Assembly: GCF_903819335.1 (NCBI RefSeq)
Contig: NZ_CAIJDE010000032.1
Span: 1-64,000 of the forward strand
Direction: 5' to 3'
Length of the DNA stretch: 64,000 bases
Source of the DNA: Flavobacterium panici
GTDB lineage: Bacteria; Bacteroidota; Bacteroidia; Flavobacteriales; Flavobacteriaceae
In this document: positions 26,538-35,881 of the stretch, piece after piece
How the letters are laid out: each line of letters starts with the position of its first letter
Position numbering within the stretch: the first letter of the stretch is position 1
Position numbers and translations under genes: made by a program
The notes under the pieces: model-generated
The model's input: only the letters and a program-made list of their open reading frames with translations
Told to the model about the DNA's origin: nothing
Databases searched by the model: none

Positions 26538-28346
26538 ATGGCAAAAATACCTTTACACACTTTTCATATTCCGGTGATGGGTCTTGCATATACAATTGAC
26601 AGCCCAATTCGCGTGGCGCAATATGGAATTTCGTCTGTTATTGCTCTTGCTGATGATGATTTGATTGAGAAGATGCGTAACTTTTACAGCACTAAATTCA
26701 ATATTCCGTATGAAGAAATCACGCAGAAATTTCATGATTATCGTGCAGAAAGAATTACCTCTTACCTAAATTTAGTTGATAAAATTGTAAAAGAAAAATT
26801 CGAGAATTTTAAAACTGAATTAGCCGAAAGCAAAACTTCCCTTGAAAATTTCATGTCAATGCTTCCTAATACTTCTGATATTAAAAAAGGATTTCAGAAT
26901 TTATTGGATGACGGAATTGCTTTTAAAGAAAATATTCAGAATTATATCGAAACGAATCTTTTTCCGGGAGAAATCGACGTTAACATTATGACGAAACTGG
27001 ACAAAGATAATTTCGTTAAAAACGAACAACTTCCAATTGAGTTTAATGACGCTCATGCTGCTTTAAGAGGTTTTGCAAATAGTAATCTGGAATCGTCTGT
27101 TGTACTTTCTGCCGGAATGAATCCGAGATTGTTTGGTTACTTTGAAAATTTCAAAGATTTTTTTCCAAATGAAAATAACCAGCTTAAAAAGAAAATTATC
27201 TTAAAAGTTAGCGATTTTAGATCGGCAATGATTCAGGGAAATTTCCTGGCTAAAAAAGGCCTTTGGGTTTCTGAATACCGAATTGAATCCGGATTAAACT
27301 GCGGTGGTCATGCCTTTGCAACTGATGGACTCTTATTAGGTACTATTTTGGAAGAATTCAAGCAGAAAAAAGAACAACTGATACAATCAGCCCACGATTT
27401 AATGATTAAAGCTTTACAGCTAAAAAATGAGGCTTTTCCCGAAAAACCTTTAGAACTAAAAATTACCGTTCAGGGCGGTGTTGGAACTGCAGAAGAACAT
27501 GAATTTTTATTAGACGAATATCAAGTAGATTCTATTGGCTGGGGCTCTCCATTTTTATTAGTTCCTGAAGCTACTTCTGTAGATCAGGAAACAAGAAATT
27601 TATTGATGAATGCAAAAGAAGATGATTTTTATTTAAGTAACATTTCACCTTTAGGAGTTCCGTTTAATACTTTAAAAGGAACAACAAATGAATTTTTAAA
27701 ACAAAAAAGAATTCACGAAAATAAAGCCGGAAGTTCCTGCCCGAAGAAATTCTTAGCGTTAAGTAAAGAATATGATCCGCATGGAATTTGCACGGCATCT
27801 AAAAAATATCAGGATATTAAACTGGGAGAATTAGAAAGTATAAAAGATACTTTATCTGCCGATGCTTTTGAAAAAAGTAAAATCAAAATAACCGAAAAAT
27901 CATGTTTATGTGTAGGTTTGGCAAACGCTTCTTATCTTGAAAATGATATTAAAGTAAAAGGTCAGGCGCAAGGCGTTGTAATTTGTCCGGGACCAAATTT
28001 GGCTTATTTTGATCAGGAAGTTTCTTTAAAAGAAATGGTACAGCACATTTATCAGGGAAAATCTATTTTAAGAACAGACCGCCCGAATTTATTTGTGAAG
28101 GAATTAAAGATGTATGTGGATTATTTTCGAAATGAAATTGAAACTATTTCCGGAGAGGCAACCGCAATGCAGCTAAAAAAATGGAATTCTTTTAAAACGA
28201 ATATTTTACAAGGAATTGAATATTATCAGAATCTGTTTTCATCTACTTTTTATTTTAAAACTGAGGAAGAAAAAATCAAAAATCAATTCGATTTTTATAA
28301 ATCAGAATTAAATGCGATCCAGATTCCGAAACCTGAATTAGCATAA
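26538..28346 (+). CDS. unusual TIM-barrel-like protein (nitronate monooxygenase-like elements) with C-terminal Cys cluster
   Basis: A 602-residue soluble protein that I cannot name. Several segments resemble FMN-dependent TIM-barrel enzymes of the nitronate monooxygenase type: DSPIRVAQYGISS (21-33), CGGHA (255-259; compare GGHxG), QGGVGTAEE (312-320; compare the GGI phosphate loop) and GSPFLLVPEA (336-345; compare GTRFLATPEA). A helical insertion occupies about 60-170. After the barrel, Cys residues at 401, 418, 456, 458 and 483 could bind a metal or Fe-S cluster. It is monocistronic with a strong terminator. Cofactor and reaction are unverified. Confidence 0.7.
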   Translation: MAKIPLHTFHIPVMGLAYTIDSPIRVAQYGISSVIALADDDLIEKMRNFYSTKFNIPYEEITQKFHDYRAERITSYLNLVDKIVKEKFENFKTELAESKTSLENFMSMLPNTSDIKKGFQNLLDDGIAFKENIQNYIETNLFPGEIDVNIMTKLDKDNFVKNEQLPIEFNDAHAALRGFANSNLESSVVLSAGMNPRLFGYFENFKDFFPNENNQLKKKIILKVSDFRSAMIQGNFLAKKGLWVSEYRIESGLNCGGHAFATDGLLLGTILEEFKQKKEQLIQSAHDLMIKALQLKNEAFPEKPLELKITVQGGVGTAEEHEFLLDEYQVDSIGWGSPFLLVPEATSVDQETRNLLMNAKEDDFYLSNISPLGVPFNTLKGTTNEFLKQKRIHENKAGSSCPKKFLALSKEYDPHGICTASKKYQDIKLGELESIKDTLSADAFEKSKIKITEKSCLCVGLANASYLENDIKVKGQAQGVVICPGPNLAYFDQEVSLKEMVQHIYQGKSILRTDRPNLFVKELKMYVDYFRNEIETISGEATAMQLKKWNSFKTNILQGIEYYQNLFSSTFYFKTEEEKIKNQFDFYKSELNAIQIPKPELA

Positions 28347-28349
28347 AAC

Positions 28350-28384
28350 AAAACGCCGATTTAGAATTTCTAAATCGGCGTTTT
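28350..28384. terminator. bidirectional terminator
   Basis: AAAACGCCGATTTAGAA pairs with TTCTAAATCGGCGTTTT, flanked by A and T runs, between convergent genes ending at 28346 (+) and 28405 (-). Confidence 0.88.
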
Positions 28385-28404
28385 TAATATATAGAAATTA
28401 AAAT

Positions 28405-28839
28405 CTATTCTTTCTTCTTGTTTTTGCTGTCAATAACAGCTCCTGTTCCAGTACCCAATGCAGCTCCGGCTAAACCACCAATAATGGCACCTTCACCTTT
28501 TTTCTTACTCACAATTGCTCCGGTTGCAGCACCAACTCCTGCACCAATAACGGCACCTTTAGCAGTTGCACTCCATCCTTTCTTTTTGGTAGTAGTGGTA
28601 GTTGTAGTATTTCCGTTTTCAGCTTGTTGATGTACTACAACAACTTTTTGAGATTCAGCTTTCTGCTCCTCTTTTATCTTAGCCATTTCTGTCTTCATTG
28701 AATCGATAACACGCTGTTTGTTAATCTCAACTTTCATTGAATCAATACTGGCTTGTTTGGCTTTGTTTAAATCTTCTTTACTTTGATTTTGACAAGAAGT
28801 GATAAGTATTGCCGCTAATAATATATATAAGCCTTTCAT
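28405..28839 (-). CDS. glycine-zipper lipoprotein
   Basis: A 144-residue lipoprotein with a lipobox ending at C16 (ILITSC). A charged coiled region (about 20-75) is followed by a Thr/Lys linker and then a C-terminal glycine zipper (GAVIGAGVGAATGAIV...GAIIGGLAGAALGTGTGAVI, about 94-137) of the YMGG type, and a KNKKKE tail. Such zippers insert in or associate with the outer membrane; a role in envelope stability is known for relatives but unproven here. Confidence 0.85.
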   Translation of the reverse strand: MKGLYILLAAILITSCQNQSKEDLNKAKQASIDSMKVEINKQRVIDSMKTEMAKIKEEQKAESQKVVVVHQQAENGNTTTTTTTKKKGWSATAKGAVIGAGVGAATGAIVSKKKGEGAIIGGLAGAALGTGTGAVIDSKNKKKE

Positions 28840-28975
28840 GATTGTAGTTTTTAAAATTATACATTACAAAATACGGAATATATCACGTGTCAACTATTAC
28901 ATGATTTTTGAGAAACGTTATAAGATTAGAAGATTTTATTGTTTCTCGCAGAATATTTATAGATTCTTGATGTTT

Positions 28976-29302
28976 TAATCTCGCAAAGTCGCAGAGGCAC
29001 AAAGTTTTTTTGCCACAGATTTGAAAGGATTAAAAAGATTTCAAAATACGTTGGAAATTTTTACCTTATATTTTGCAGATTAAGCGGATTAATCTTTCTA
29101 AGTTCAATAGCGTCCAGCTTCAGCCGGATGAAAAATTGGTTCAAACAAAAAGGCTTTAGCCAAACTATACGTTTGGCTAAAGCCTTTTTAAATTTTATCT
29201 TTAATACCTCCAGCTAAAGCTGGAGGCAATTGAAAAAAATCTTTTTAATCCTTTCAAATCTGTGGCAAAAAAACTTTGTGCCTCTGCGACTTTGCGAGAT
29301 TA
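28976..29302. repeat. composite palindrome with perfect 66-bp arms
   Basis: The left arm (28976-29041) begins TAATCTCGCAAAGTCGCAGA, continues through TTGCCACAGATTTG and ends near AAAGATTT. Its reverse complement is at 29237-29302. Inside, GGCTTTAGCCAAAC/GTTTGGCTAAAGCC forms a hairpin near 29150-29187, with CTCCAGCTAAAGCTGGAG adjacent. This fills the gene-free region downstream of kynU. The mismatch-free long arms suggest recent insertion or gene conversion. No transposase is encoded. Confidence 0.9.
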
Positions 29303-29310
29303 ATTAATTC

Positions 29311-30588
29311 TTATTTTCCTAAAATTCCTTTTTTCAAGATTTGTCCAAAGTCATACATATCTTCATAAGAACAATATAAAGGAACTGGTGCCAGACGAAT
29401 TACGTTTGGTTCACGCCAGTCTGTAATTACTCCGTTTTTCATTAAATAATCAAATAAACTTCTTCCTTCTCCGTGAAGGAAAACAGATAATTGTGAAGCT
29501 CTTTCGATTGGGTTTGAAGGTGTAATAATTTCAAAATTACCTGCAACTTCTTTATCAATTTCGTGCAGAATAAATTCTAAATAGGATGTTATGTTATCAC
29601 GTTTTGCAATTAAGGCATCCATTCCAACCTCAGCAAACATTTCTACAGATGCTAAATACGGCGCTAAGGATAAAACCGGAAGATTACTAATCTGCCATCC
29701 GCCTGCTCCGTGAACGGGATCAAAGTTAGGTTCCATTTTAAAACGGCGTTCTTTGTTGTGTCCCCACCAGCCAGCAAATCGCGGTAAATCTGGATCGTTA
29801 TGATGTCTTTCGTGTACAAAAACTCCCGAAGCATTTCCTGGTCCTGAGTTCATATATTTATAACTGCACCAAGCAGCAAAATCTACATTCCAATCGTGAA
29901 GTTCTAATTTGATATTTCCAGCAGCGTGCGCTAAATCCCAGCCCACTTTTGCTCCGGCTTTTTGTCCGGCTGTGGTAATGGTTTTAATATCGAAAACTTG
30001 CCCAGTATAATAATTTACTCCTCCAATTAAAACTAAAGCTAACTCATCGCCAACTTCTTCGATTTTTGCTAAAACATCTTCTAAGCGAATATTATGTTCT
30101 CCTTCACGACGTTTAATTTCTACAATGGCATCTTCTGGTTTGTATCCGTGAAAATGAACTTGACTCTGAAACATATATTGATCTGATGGAAATGCTTTTT
30201 CTTCGCAGATAATTTTATAACGTTTGCCTTTTGGCTGATAAAAAGAAACCATCAACAAATGAAGATTCACCGTCAAAGTATTCATTACGGTTACTTCTGA
30301 CGGAAGTGCTCCAACAATTTTACTCAACGGTTCTGCAAATCTTTCCTGATAATCCCACCAAGGTTTCTCTGCATAAAAATGACCTTCTACAGCAAGTTCT
30401 GCCCAGTCATTCATTATTTCGTCAATATAAGCTTTGGTTCGTTTTGGCTGTAATCCTAATGAATTTCCGGTGAAATATATAACTCGTTTGTCATTAACTT
30501 TAGGAAAAATGAATTGTTCCTGATAGTGATTTAGTGTGTCTTTCGAATCTAGCTCTCGTGCAAATTCGCGTGTATTTTGAAAAGTCAT
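29311..30588 (-). CDS. kynU: kynureninase
   Basis: A 425-residue PLP-dependent hydrolase that cleaves kynurenine or 3-hydroxykynurenine to (3-hydroxy)anthranilate and alanine. The PLP lysine is in AAWCSYKYMNSGPG (about 238-251), and YFTGNSLGLQPK (about 39-50) and WGHNKERRFKMEPNFDPVHGAGGWQISNLPVL are typical of KynU. It belongs to the tryptophan-degradation route with kmo at 13296. It is a single-gene unit downstream of the queA region. Confidence 0.95.
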   Translation of the reverse strand: MTFQNTREFARELDSKDTLNHYQEQFIFPKVNDKRVIYFTGNSLGLQPKRTKAYIDEIMNDWAELAVEGHFYAEKPWWDYQERFAEPLSKIVGALPSEVTVMNTLTVNLHLLMVSFYQPKGKRYKIICEEKAFPSDQYMFQSQVHFHGYKPEDAIVEIKRREGEHNIRLEDVLAKIEEVGDELALVLIGGVNYYTGQVFDIKTITTAGQKAGAKVGWDLAHAAGNIKLELHDWNVDFAAWCSYKYMNSGPGNASGVFVHERHHNDPDLPRFAGWWGHNKERRFKMEPNFDPVHGAGGWQISNLPVLSLAPYLASVEMFAEVGMDALIAKRDNITSYLEFILHEIDKEVAGNFEIITPSNPIERASQLSVFLHGEGRSLFDYLMKNGVITDWREPNVIRLAPVPLYCSYEDMYDFGQILKKGILGK

Positions 30589-30675
30589 TGTGTTTTTGTT
30601 TTGTCGGCTAAAATAACAAATTTTGTTTGTTTTGTTTTAAGTTTAAGGTTTCAAGTTGATATGCTTGGTGTTATT

Positions 30676-30758
30676 TAACGCAAAGTTCGCAAGGATTTTT
30701 TTGCTCAGTTTGTTTGCCAAATGCAAAAGAACACAAAGCTTTGCGAACTTTGCGGTTA
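30676..30758. repeat. CGCAAAG-type inverted repeat
   Basis: TAACGCAAAGTTCGCAAGG (30676-30694) is opposed to CTTTGCGAACTTTGCGGTTA (30739-30758), with small mismatches. It belongs to the same family as the elements at 14846 and 28976. Confidence 0.6.
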
Positions 30759-30821
30759 AATCTTGCGGCGAGCGCCAAACTTGAAACTTGAAACCTGAAA
30801 CTTGAAACTATTAAAAAACAA

Positions 30822-30854
30822 AAACCCGACAGGTTTTAAAAACTTGTCGGGTTT
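30822..30854 (-). terminator. CCCGACAG-family terminator of queA
   Basis: AAACCCGACAGGTTTT opposite AACTTGTCGGGTTT, 21 bp beyond the queA stop. The T-run lies on the minus strand. Confidence 0.75.
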
Positions 30855-30874
30855 CTTTATAAGATCAATTCTAA

Positions 30875-31924
30875 TTATAGAATTAACATCGCGTCTCCGT
30901 AAGAATAGAATTTGTATCCTTCTTTGATTGCTTCGTCGTATGCTTTTTTCATTAAATCATGTCCACAGAAAGCAGAAATCATCATTAATAATGTTGATTT
31001 TGGTGTGTGGAAATTTGTGATCATACAGTTTGCAATACTGAAATCGTGAGGAGGGAAAATAAATTTATTTGTCCATCCTTCGTAAGGATTTAAAGTATTA
31101 GCAGAAGAAACAGAACTTTCGATTGCACGCATAGAAGTTGTTCCTACTGCACAAATACGTTTTTTCTTTGCTTTTGCTTCGTTTACGATATCACAAGCTT
31201 GTTGATTAATGATCAATTCTTCTGAATCCATTTTGTGTTTAGATAAATCTTCAACCTCAACTGGATTGAAAGTTCCTAAACCTACGTGTAAAGTTACCTC
31301 AGCAAAATTTACTCCTTTGATTTCTAATTTTTTCAAAAGGTGTTTTGAAAAGTGTAAACCAGCAGTTGGCGCCGCTACAGCTCCTTCTTCTTTTGCGTAG
31401 ATAGTTTGATATCTTTCAGCATCTTCAGCAGTAACTTCTCTGTTGATGTATTTAGGAATTGGAGTTTCTCCAAGTTCTGTCAATTTGTTTCTGAATTCTT
31501 CATAAGAACCATCGTATAAGAAACGTAATGTTCTACCACGAGATGTTGTATTGTCGATTACCTCAGCAACTAACGAATCGTCGTCACCAAAATAAAGTTT
31601 GTTTCCGATACGGATTTTTCTAGCAGGATCTACTAAAACGTCCCATAAACGCTGCTCTGAATTTAATTCTCTTAATAAGAAAACCTCAATTCTCGCTCCG
31701 GTTTTTTCTTTGTTTCCGTACAAACGTGCAGGGAAAACTTTTGTATTGTTAAGAATTAAAACGTCTCCGTCATCAAAATAGTTGATAACATCTTTAAACA
31801 TTTTATGTTCTATTGTTTGTTTTTGACGGTCAATTACCATTAAACGAGATTCATCTCTATTTTCTGCCGGGAATTCAGCTAAAAGTTCTTTCGGTAAATT
31901 GAAATTGAAGTGTGATAATTTCAT
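30875..31924 (-). CDS. queA: tRNA preQ1(34) S-adenosylmethionine ribosyltransferase-isomerase
   Basis: A 349-residue QueA that transfers and isomerises the ribosyl group of SAM onto preQ1 in tRNA. Family hallmarks are [16 protein letters not shown] (about 19-34), [16 protein letters not shown] (about 188-203), [16 protein letters not shown] (about 212-227) and [17 protein letters not shown] (about 305-321). It has its own promoter at 31988-32019. Together with queE at 4737 this indicates de novo queuosine synthesis. Confidence 0.95.
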   Translation of the reverse strand: MKLSHFNFNLPKELLAEFPAENRDESRLMVIDRQKQTIEHKMFKDVINYFDDGDVLILNNTKVFPARLYGNKEKTGARIEVFLLRELNSEQRLWDVLVDPARKIRIGNKLYFGDDDSLVAEVIDNTTSRGRTLRFLYDGSYEEFRNKLTELGETPIPKYINREVTAEDAERYQTIYAKEEGAVAAPTAGLHFSKHLLKKLEIKGVNFAEVTLHVGLGTFNPVEVEDLSKHKMDSEELIINQQACDIVNEAKAKKKRICAVGTTSMRAIESSVSSANTLNPYEGWTNKFIFPPHDFSIANCMITNFHTPKSTLLMMISAFCGHDLMKKAYDEAIKEGYKFYSYGDAMLIL

Positions 31925-31987
31925 ATTTGAAGTTAGATTTTAAAATATCAATCTTAGACTTTTTTATCTAAAATTTTAAATCGCCTG

Positions 31988-32019
31988 CAAATATACGATT
32001 GTGAGATAGGCGTTGTCAA
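31988..32019 (-). promoter_or_regulatory. promoter of queA
   Basis: Minus-strand TTG (complement of 32017-32019), 21-nt spacer, then TATATTTG (complement of 31988-31995). The predicted start is about 58 bp upstream of the ATG. Confidence 0.6.
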
Positions 32020-32090
32020 GTGTTTTGACGTTTATTTTCAAAAGTCCTTGATTTAGTGCGGTTTTAGTAACCATTTAAAATGTTTTTTTT

Positions 32091-32223
32091 AACCATATAA
32101 GTTATATAAGTTCATTTCATTTGGATTCCTTTAACAAAAAAGCCTCTGGTTGAAACCAGAGGCTTATAAAATTACGTTTTATTTAGCTCTTTATTGAAAT
32201 GAACTTATATAACTTATATGGTT
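32091..32223. repeat. dyad element copy 2
   Basis: The left arm AACCATATAAGTTATATAAG (from 32091) continues to TTCATTT. The right arm AAATGAACTTATATAACTTA ends with TATGGTT at 32223. A separate terminator hairpin lies inside. It is placed immediately after the aroA stop (32231). Confidence 0.85.
32140..32165 (-). terminator. terminator of aroA
   Basis: AAGCCTCTGGTT pairs with AACCAGAGGCTT around GA, followed by a T-run on the minus strand (complement of AACAAAAA). It is nested in dyad element copy 2. Confidence 0.85.
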
Positions 32224-32230
32224 CAAAACT

Positions 32231-33460
32231 TTACAATTCTGAGATTTGGAAGTTTAAGGCTTTTAAGTCATTCCAGAAATCCGGGTATGATTTTGAAACT
32301 ACTTCTGCATCGTCTATAATAATTGGCACTTTTATCGCAAGCGGTGCAAATGCCATTGCCATACGGTGATCGTTGTATGTTGCAATATGAATATCGTGAT
32401 TAATATTTCCTGAACGCTCTAAAGTCAAACTGTCATTGGTTACAGAAATATTTGCTCCTAGTTTTGTAAGTTCAATTTTTAAAGCTTCTAACCTGTCTGT
32501 TTCTTTAATTTTTAAAGTATGAAGACCTGTTAAATGACATCCAATTCCCAAACCTAAACATGTTACTACGATTGTCTGCGCAATATCCGGCGTGTTGTTT
32601 AATTCGAAATTTACATCCTGATAATTAAATCCTGCCACTTTTTCCAAAGTCATTTTGTTGTTTTGGAAAGTGGTTTTCACGCCCATTTTTTCATAAAGAG
32701 AAACTAATTCAGAATCTCCCTGAAGGCTGTTTTCTTTATAACTGCTTAAAGTGATTTTTGCAGCATCGGCCAAAGCCACCAAACTAAAGAAATACGAAGC
32801 TGAACTCCAGTCAGATTCTACAACCATTTCCTTTGATTCGACAGATTCTTTAGGATAAACTTTAATTATATTTCCTTCAAAACTTGTTTTTATATCTAAA
32901 TCATTCAACAAAGCCAAAGTCATTTTGATATATGGAACTGAAGTAATTTCTCCTTCTAATGTCAGTTCTAAACCATTTTCTAGTTTTGAAGCGACTAATA
33001 AAAGTGCCGAAATATACTGACTGCTCACATTTGCTGCTAAACTAACTTTTGAAGCAGTAACTTTTTTTCCTTTAATTCGAATTGGCGGATAACCAACTTC
33101 TTTTTCATAACTAATCTCAACTCCTAACTGACCTAATGTTTCAACCAAAATTTTGATTGGACGTTCCTGCATTCTGCTTGAACCTGTCATTACAACTTCT
33201 CTGCCTTCGTTTACGGCAAAATATGCGGTTAAAAAACGCATTGCAGTTCCGGCGTGGTGAATATCTACAATTTCATCATTACCAATTAATGCTTTCTGCA
33301 TGACTTCGCTGTCGTCTGAGTTTGAAGTATTGGCTAAAGTAATATTTGGGAATAAAGCTTTTAGTAATAATAAACGATTGGTTTCGCTTTTAGAACCTGT
33401 GATATTTAATTGTGAATTATCAATGGTGAATTGTGAATTCGTACTTAATTTTAAATTCAT
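32231..33460 (-). CDS. aroA: 3-phosphoshikimate 1-carboxyvinyltransferase (EPSP synthase)
   Basis: A 409-residue shikimate-pathway enzyme joining shikimate-3-phosphate and PEP. Motifs: GSKSETNRLLLLKALF (about 22-37) with the substrate Lys/Ser, AGTAMRFLTAYFAV (about 70-83), KETDRLEALKIEL (about 324-336) and DHRMAMAFAPLA (about 364-375). It begins 99 bp after the MazG-like gene of the DUF3857 cluster. It supplies chorismate to the Phe/Tyr operon at 47-51 kb. Confidence 0.95.
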   Translation of the reverse strand: MNLKLSTNSQFTIDNSQLNITGSKSETNRLLLLKALFPNITLANTSNSDDSEVMQKALIGNDEIVDIHHAGTAMRFLTAYFAVNEGREVVMTGSSRMQERPIKILVETLGQLGVEISYEKEVGYPPIRIKGKKVTASKVSLAANVSSQYISALLLVASKLENGLELTLEGEITSVPYIKMTLALLNDLDIKTSFEGNIIKVYPKESVESKEMVVESDWSSASYFFSLVALADAAKITLSSYKENSLQGDSELVSLYEKMGVKTTFQNNKMTLEKVAGFNYQDVNFELNNTPDIAQTIVVTCLGLGIGCHLTGLHTLKIKETDRLEALKIELTKLGANISVTNDSLTLERSGNINHDIHIATYNDHRMAMAFAPLAIKVPIIIDDAEVVSKSYPDFWNDLKALNFQISEL

Positions 33461-33559
33461 GATTTTAATTATGAGTTGCGAATTATGTGTAATTTAATTC
33501 GAGCCTGCAATTTACCACTCCTCATTCATAATTCAAAATTCAACATTGATATTTCACAA

Positions 33560-33886
33560 TTATTTCAATTTATCGTTGTTTTTGTGACGATCTTTATCTC
33601 TAACTGATTTCAAGTCCATTTTTTTATCAAAAGCGGCTTGTAAATCGATTCCGGTTTGATTGGCCAGGCATAAAACTACAAATACAACATCTGCCAATTC
33701 TTCGCCTAAATCTTTATTTTTATCGCTTTCTTTTTCAGATTGTTCTCCGTAACGACGGGCAATGATTCTGGCAACTTCACCTACTTCTTCTGTAAGCTGG
33801 GCCATATTGGTTAATTCGTTAAAGTAACGAACTCCGTGTTCTTTTATCCAGGTATCAACATCTAGTTGTGCATTTTTCAAATCCAT
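33560..33886 (-). CDS. MazG-like nucleotide pyrophosphohydrolase
   Basis: A 108-residue all-alpha NTP pyrophosphohydrolase. The magnesium-binding pattern is visible as MAQLTEEVGEVARII (about 27-41) and ELADVVFVVLCLA (about 63-75), the ExxE...ExxD layout. Relatives remove noncanonical dNTPs. It ends the operon with the DUF3857 proteins, 2 bp after the first of them. Confidence 0.88.
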   Translation of the reverse strand: MDLKNAQLDVDTWIKEHGVRYFNELTNMAQLTEEVGEVARIIARRYGEQSEKESDKNKDLGEELADVVFVVLCLANQTGIDLQAAFDKKMDLKSVRDKDRHKNNDKLK

Positions 33887-33888
33887 GA

Positions 33889-35880
33889 TTACATTTTTTT
33901 TAGGACAATTTTTTCATTTTGACTGGCAACAACTTTTTGAAAAATATTTTTCAAACCCGTATATTGCTCTGCTGCAAAAATACTGCTGTTAATTTCTTTT
34001 GCGCAGGTTATTTGAATTTTATTTCCTTCGGCAGAAAAATTCAGCAAGTAGATTATATTTTTATCTTCTGTAGCAATTCTAATAGGCTGTGGCAGGGATT
34101 CTACTTGAAAGCCTTCTGGAATTTCGATATTCACATTATATTTTTGCTGATTTTTATATCCAAAATAAACCGGCATAACTCTTTGTTCCTGATTAAATGG
34201 GTTTTTTGTTCTTGTAAAAAACAATAACGGACTTACGAAAATTTTTCCTCCTATTATATCCGACTGACTGCCTGATGTGAAAGAAAAAGTTTCTAAAACA
34301 GGATCTTTGATATTTGATTTTTGGTTCTCAATTTTATAATTTGAAATACTTAAATTTCCTAATTCTGCTTCAAATTTTTCAAGATAATTATCTTGGGTTT
34401 TAGCGCCATTTTCTACTCTAAAATGATAGGCATCATAATCTGTTCGAAGAATTCTGACCTGTCCACTCATCTTTCCATCCTGAGCAATTTTTGCCATCAA
34501 ATTAAAACTTTCTTTAGAAGGATTTGAAGGTTCTAAATCGATCTCTAATGAAGTCCCATCATTTTTTATAAGTCTTCCTTTCCAGTTCAAAACATTTAAA
34601 GGTAAAATGTTTGGAGAAGTATATTTGTGTGTCGCGTCAAGTAGAAATTGTTTCCCCTCAATTTCTGCCGCGGCAATGACATAATTAAATCCGGTTCTGG
34701 TAGGATATACAGGAAGTCCGTTTTCGATTGTACTTACTAAAACCGGACTTGCTTCTATTCCTGCCAGTCGAAGCATATTGATCAAAATGAAATTAATTTC
34801 GGCTACATTTCCTGTTTGGTCTGTATATGCTTTTTTAATTCCTTTATCTGTATAATAACCGTAGTTTTCATTCCAGTTCATTTTGTTTTGAACATAGGTA
34901 AAAACCAGATTCAGTCTTTCATTTTGAGATTCTACATTTCCAATTAATCGCTTTACATCTTCGACTAAAAAACTCATTTCATTAAGTTCTTTCCCAAAAC
35001 TGTTATCTTTAAAAATTGTTTTTGCCACACCTTCCCAAGTCATCGTATAATCTTTTACGGGTTGTTCCGGCATTCTTACTCTTTCCAGCTCGTGCTTAAT
35101 TGTTCCTTTGTAATTTTCTATGTTATTTACATATGGTTCTTCATACAAAGCCGGGACATTTTTTCCTGAATAATAAGCTTCGATTTGTCGATATGAAAAT
35201 GAATTGGTTTGATTGTGTTCGTTTTCAAATGACTGGCTTCCTGTAGAAAACTTAGAATCGTTTTCCAGCGGAATCCCTCCTATTAAAATTGGCTTATAAA
35301 TGTAGAATTCCGGTATTTCTGTTTTATAATAAAAATAGTTAACCGGAATATCGTATTGAATATCAAAGTCAGGGAATTTTACAATATTCTCAGATTTTAA
35401 AATATATTTATATTCGATAATTGAACCCACTTTTACATTGGGCAGCGTAATGGCTTTTTCTTTCCAGTAATTATTGATTTTTTTCTTAAATGCTCCTTGA
35501 TTTTCCAGCTTGGTTTTTACTACGGCGCCATTTTCGAGATTATAGGTAATTGCATCTGAAAATTCTAGTCGGTCTTCGTTTAAGTTTTCATAACCTATAT
35601 AAAACCGGACTTTTTGATCTGCCCATTTTAATCCTTCTTTTTTGTAAATTTTAATTTTTACTTCACAAACGTGGTTGGCCGTAAACCCTGCATCTTTATT
35701 GTAACTAAAATACGTTCTTCCTTTTTTAAATAATATGGCCGCTGAAGCGCTGCTGTCAATTAGATGCACTTTTTCCTTAAGTTCGGCAATTGTTACTTTA
35801 CCTAATTGATAGTTTTGAGAATTGGCTTTTACGATAAAAACAAAGAAAATTATAGCAATTAAAAATTTTGGCAACCTCAT
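33889..35880 (-). CDS. DUF3857/transglutaminase-like secreted protein (copy 1, degenerate catalytic site)
   Basis: A 663-residue protein with a signal peptide (IIFFVFIVKANS). An N-terminal DUF3857 beta-domain (about 50-230) is followed by a transglutaminase-like domain (about 290-430) and a C-terminal beta region. The usual catalytic Cys is Val359 (TGNVAEIN) and the expected His is Asn in FNYVIAA, so it is probably not an active transglutaminase. A binding or scaffolding role is inferred. It lies 1 bp after copy 2 and shares the operon. Confidence 0.87.
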   Translation of the reverse strand: MRLPKFLIAIIFFVFIVKANSQNYQLGKVTIAELKEKVHLIDSSASAAILFKKGRTYFSYNKDAGFTANHVCEVKIKIYKKEGLKWADQKVRFYIGYENLNEDRLEFSDAITYNLENGAVVKTKLENQGAFKKKINNYWKEKAITLPNVKVGSIIEYKYILKSENIVKFPDFDIQYDIPVNYFYYKTEIPEFYIYKPILIGGIPLENDSKFSTGSQSFENEHNQTNSFSYRQIEAYYSGKNVPALYEEPYVNNIENYKGTIKHELERVRMPEQPVKDYTMTWEGVAKTIFKDNSFGKELNEMSFLVEDVKRLIGNVESQNERLNLVFTYVQNKMNWNENYGYYTDKGIKKAYTDQTGNVAEINFILINMLRLAGIEASPVLVSTIENGLPVYPTRTGFNYVIAAAEIEGKQFLLDATHKYTSPNILPLNVLNWKGRLIKNDGTSLEIDLEPSNPSKESFNLMAKIAQDGKMSGQVRILRTDYDAYHFRVENGAKTQDNYLEKFEAELGNLSISNYKIENQKSNIKDPVLETFSFTSGSQSDIIGGKIFVSPLLFFTRTKNPFNQEQRVMPVYFGYKNQQKYNVNIEIPEGFQVESLPQPIRIATEDKNIIYLLNFSAEGNKIQITCAKEINSSIFAAEQYTGLKNIFQKVVASQNEKIVLKKM

Positions 35881-35881
35881 A

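Noticed and set aside
28976-29302. Insertion sequence
   Set aside because: There is no transposase frame between the arms; it is treated as a non-coding palindromic repeat.
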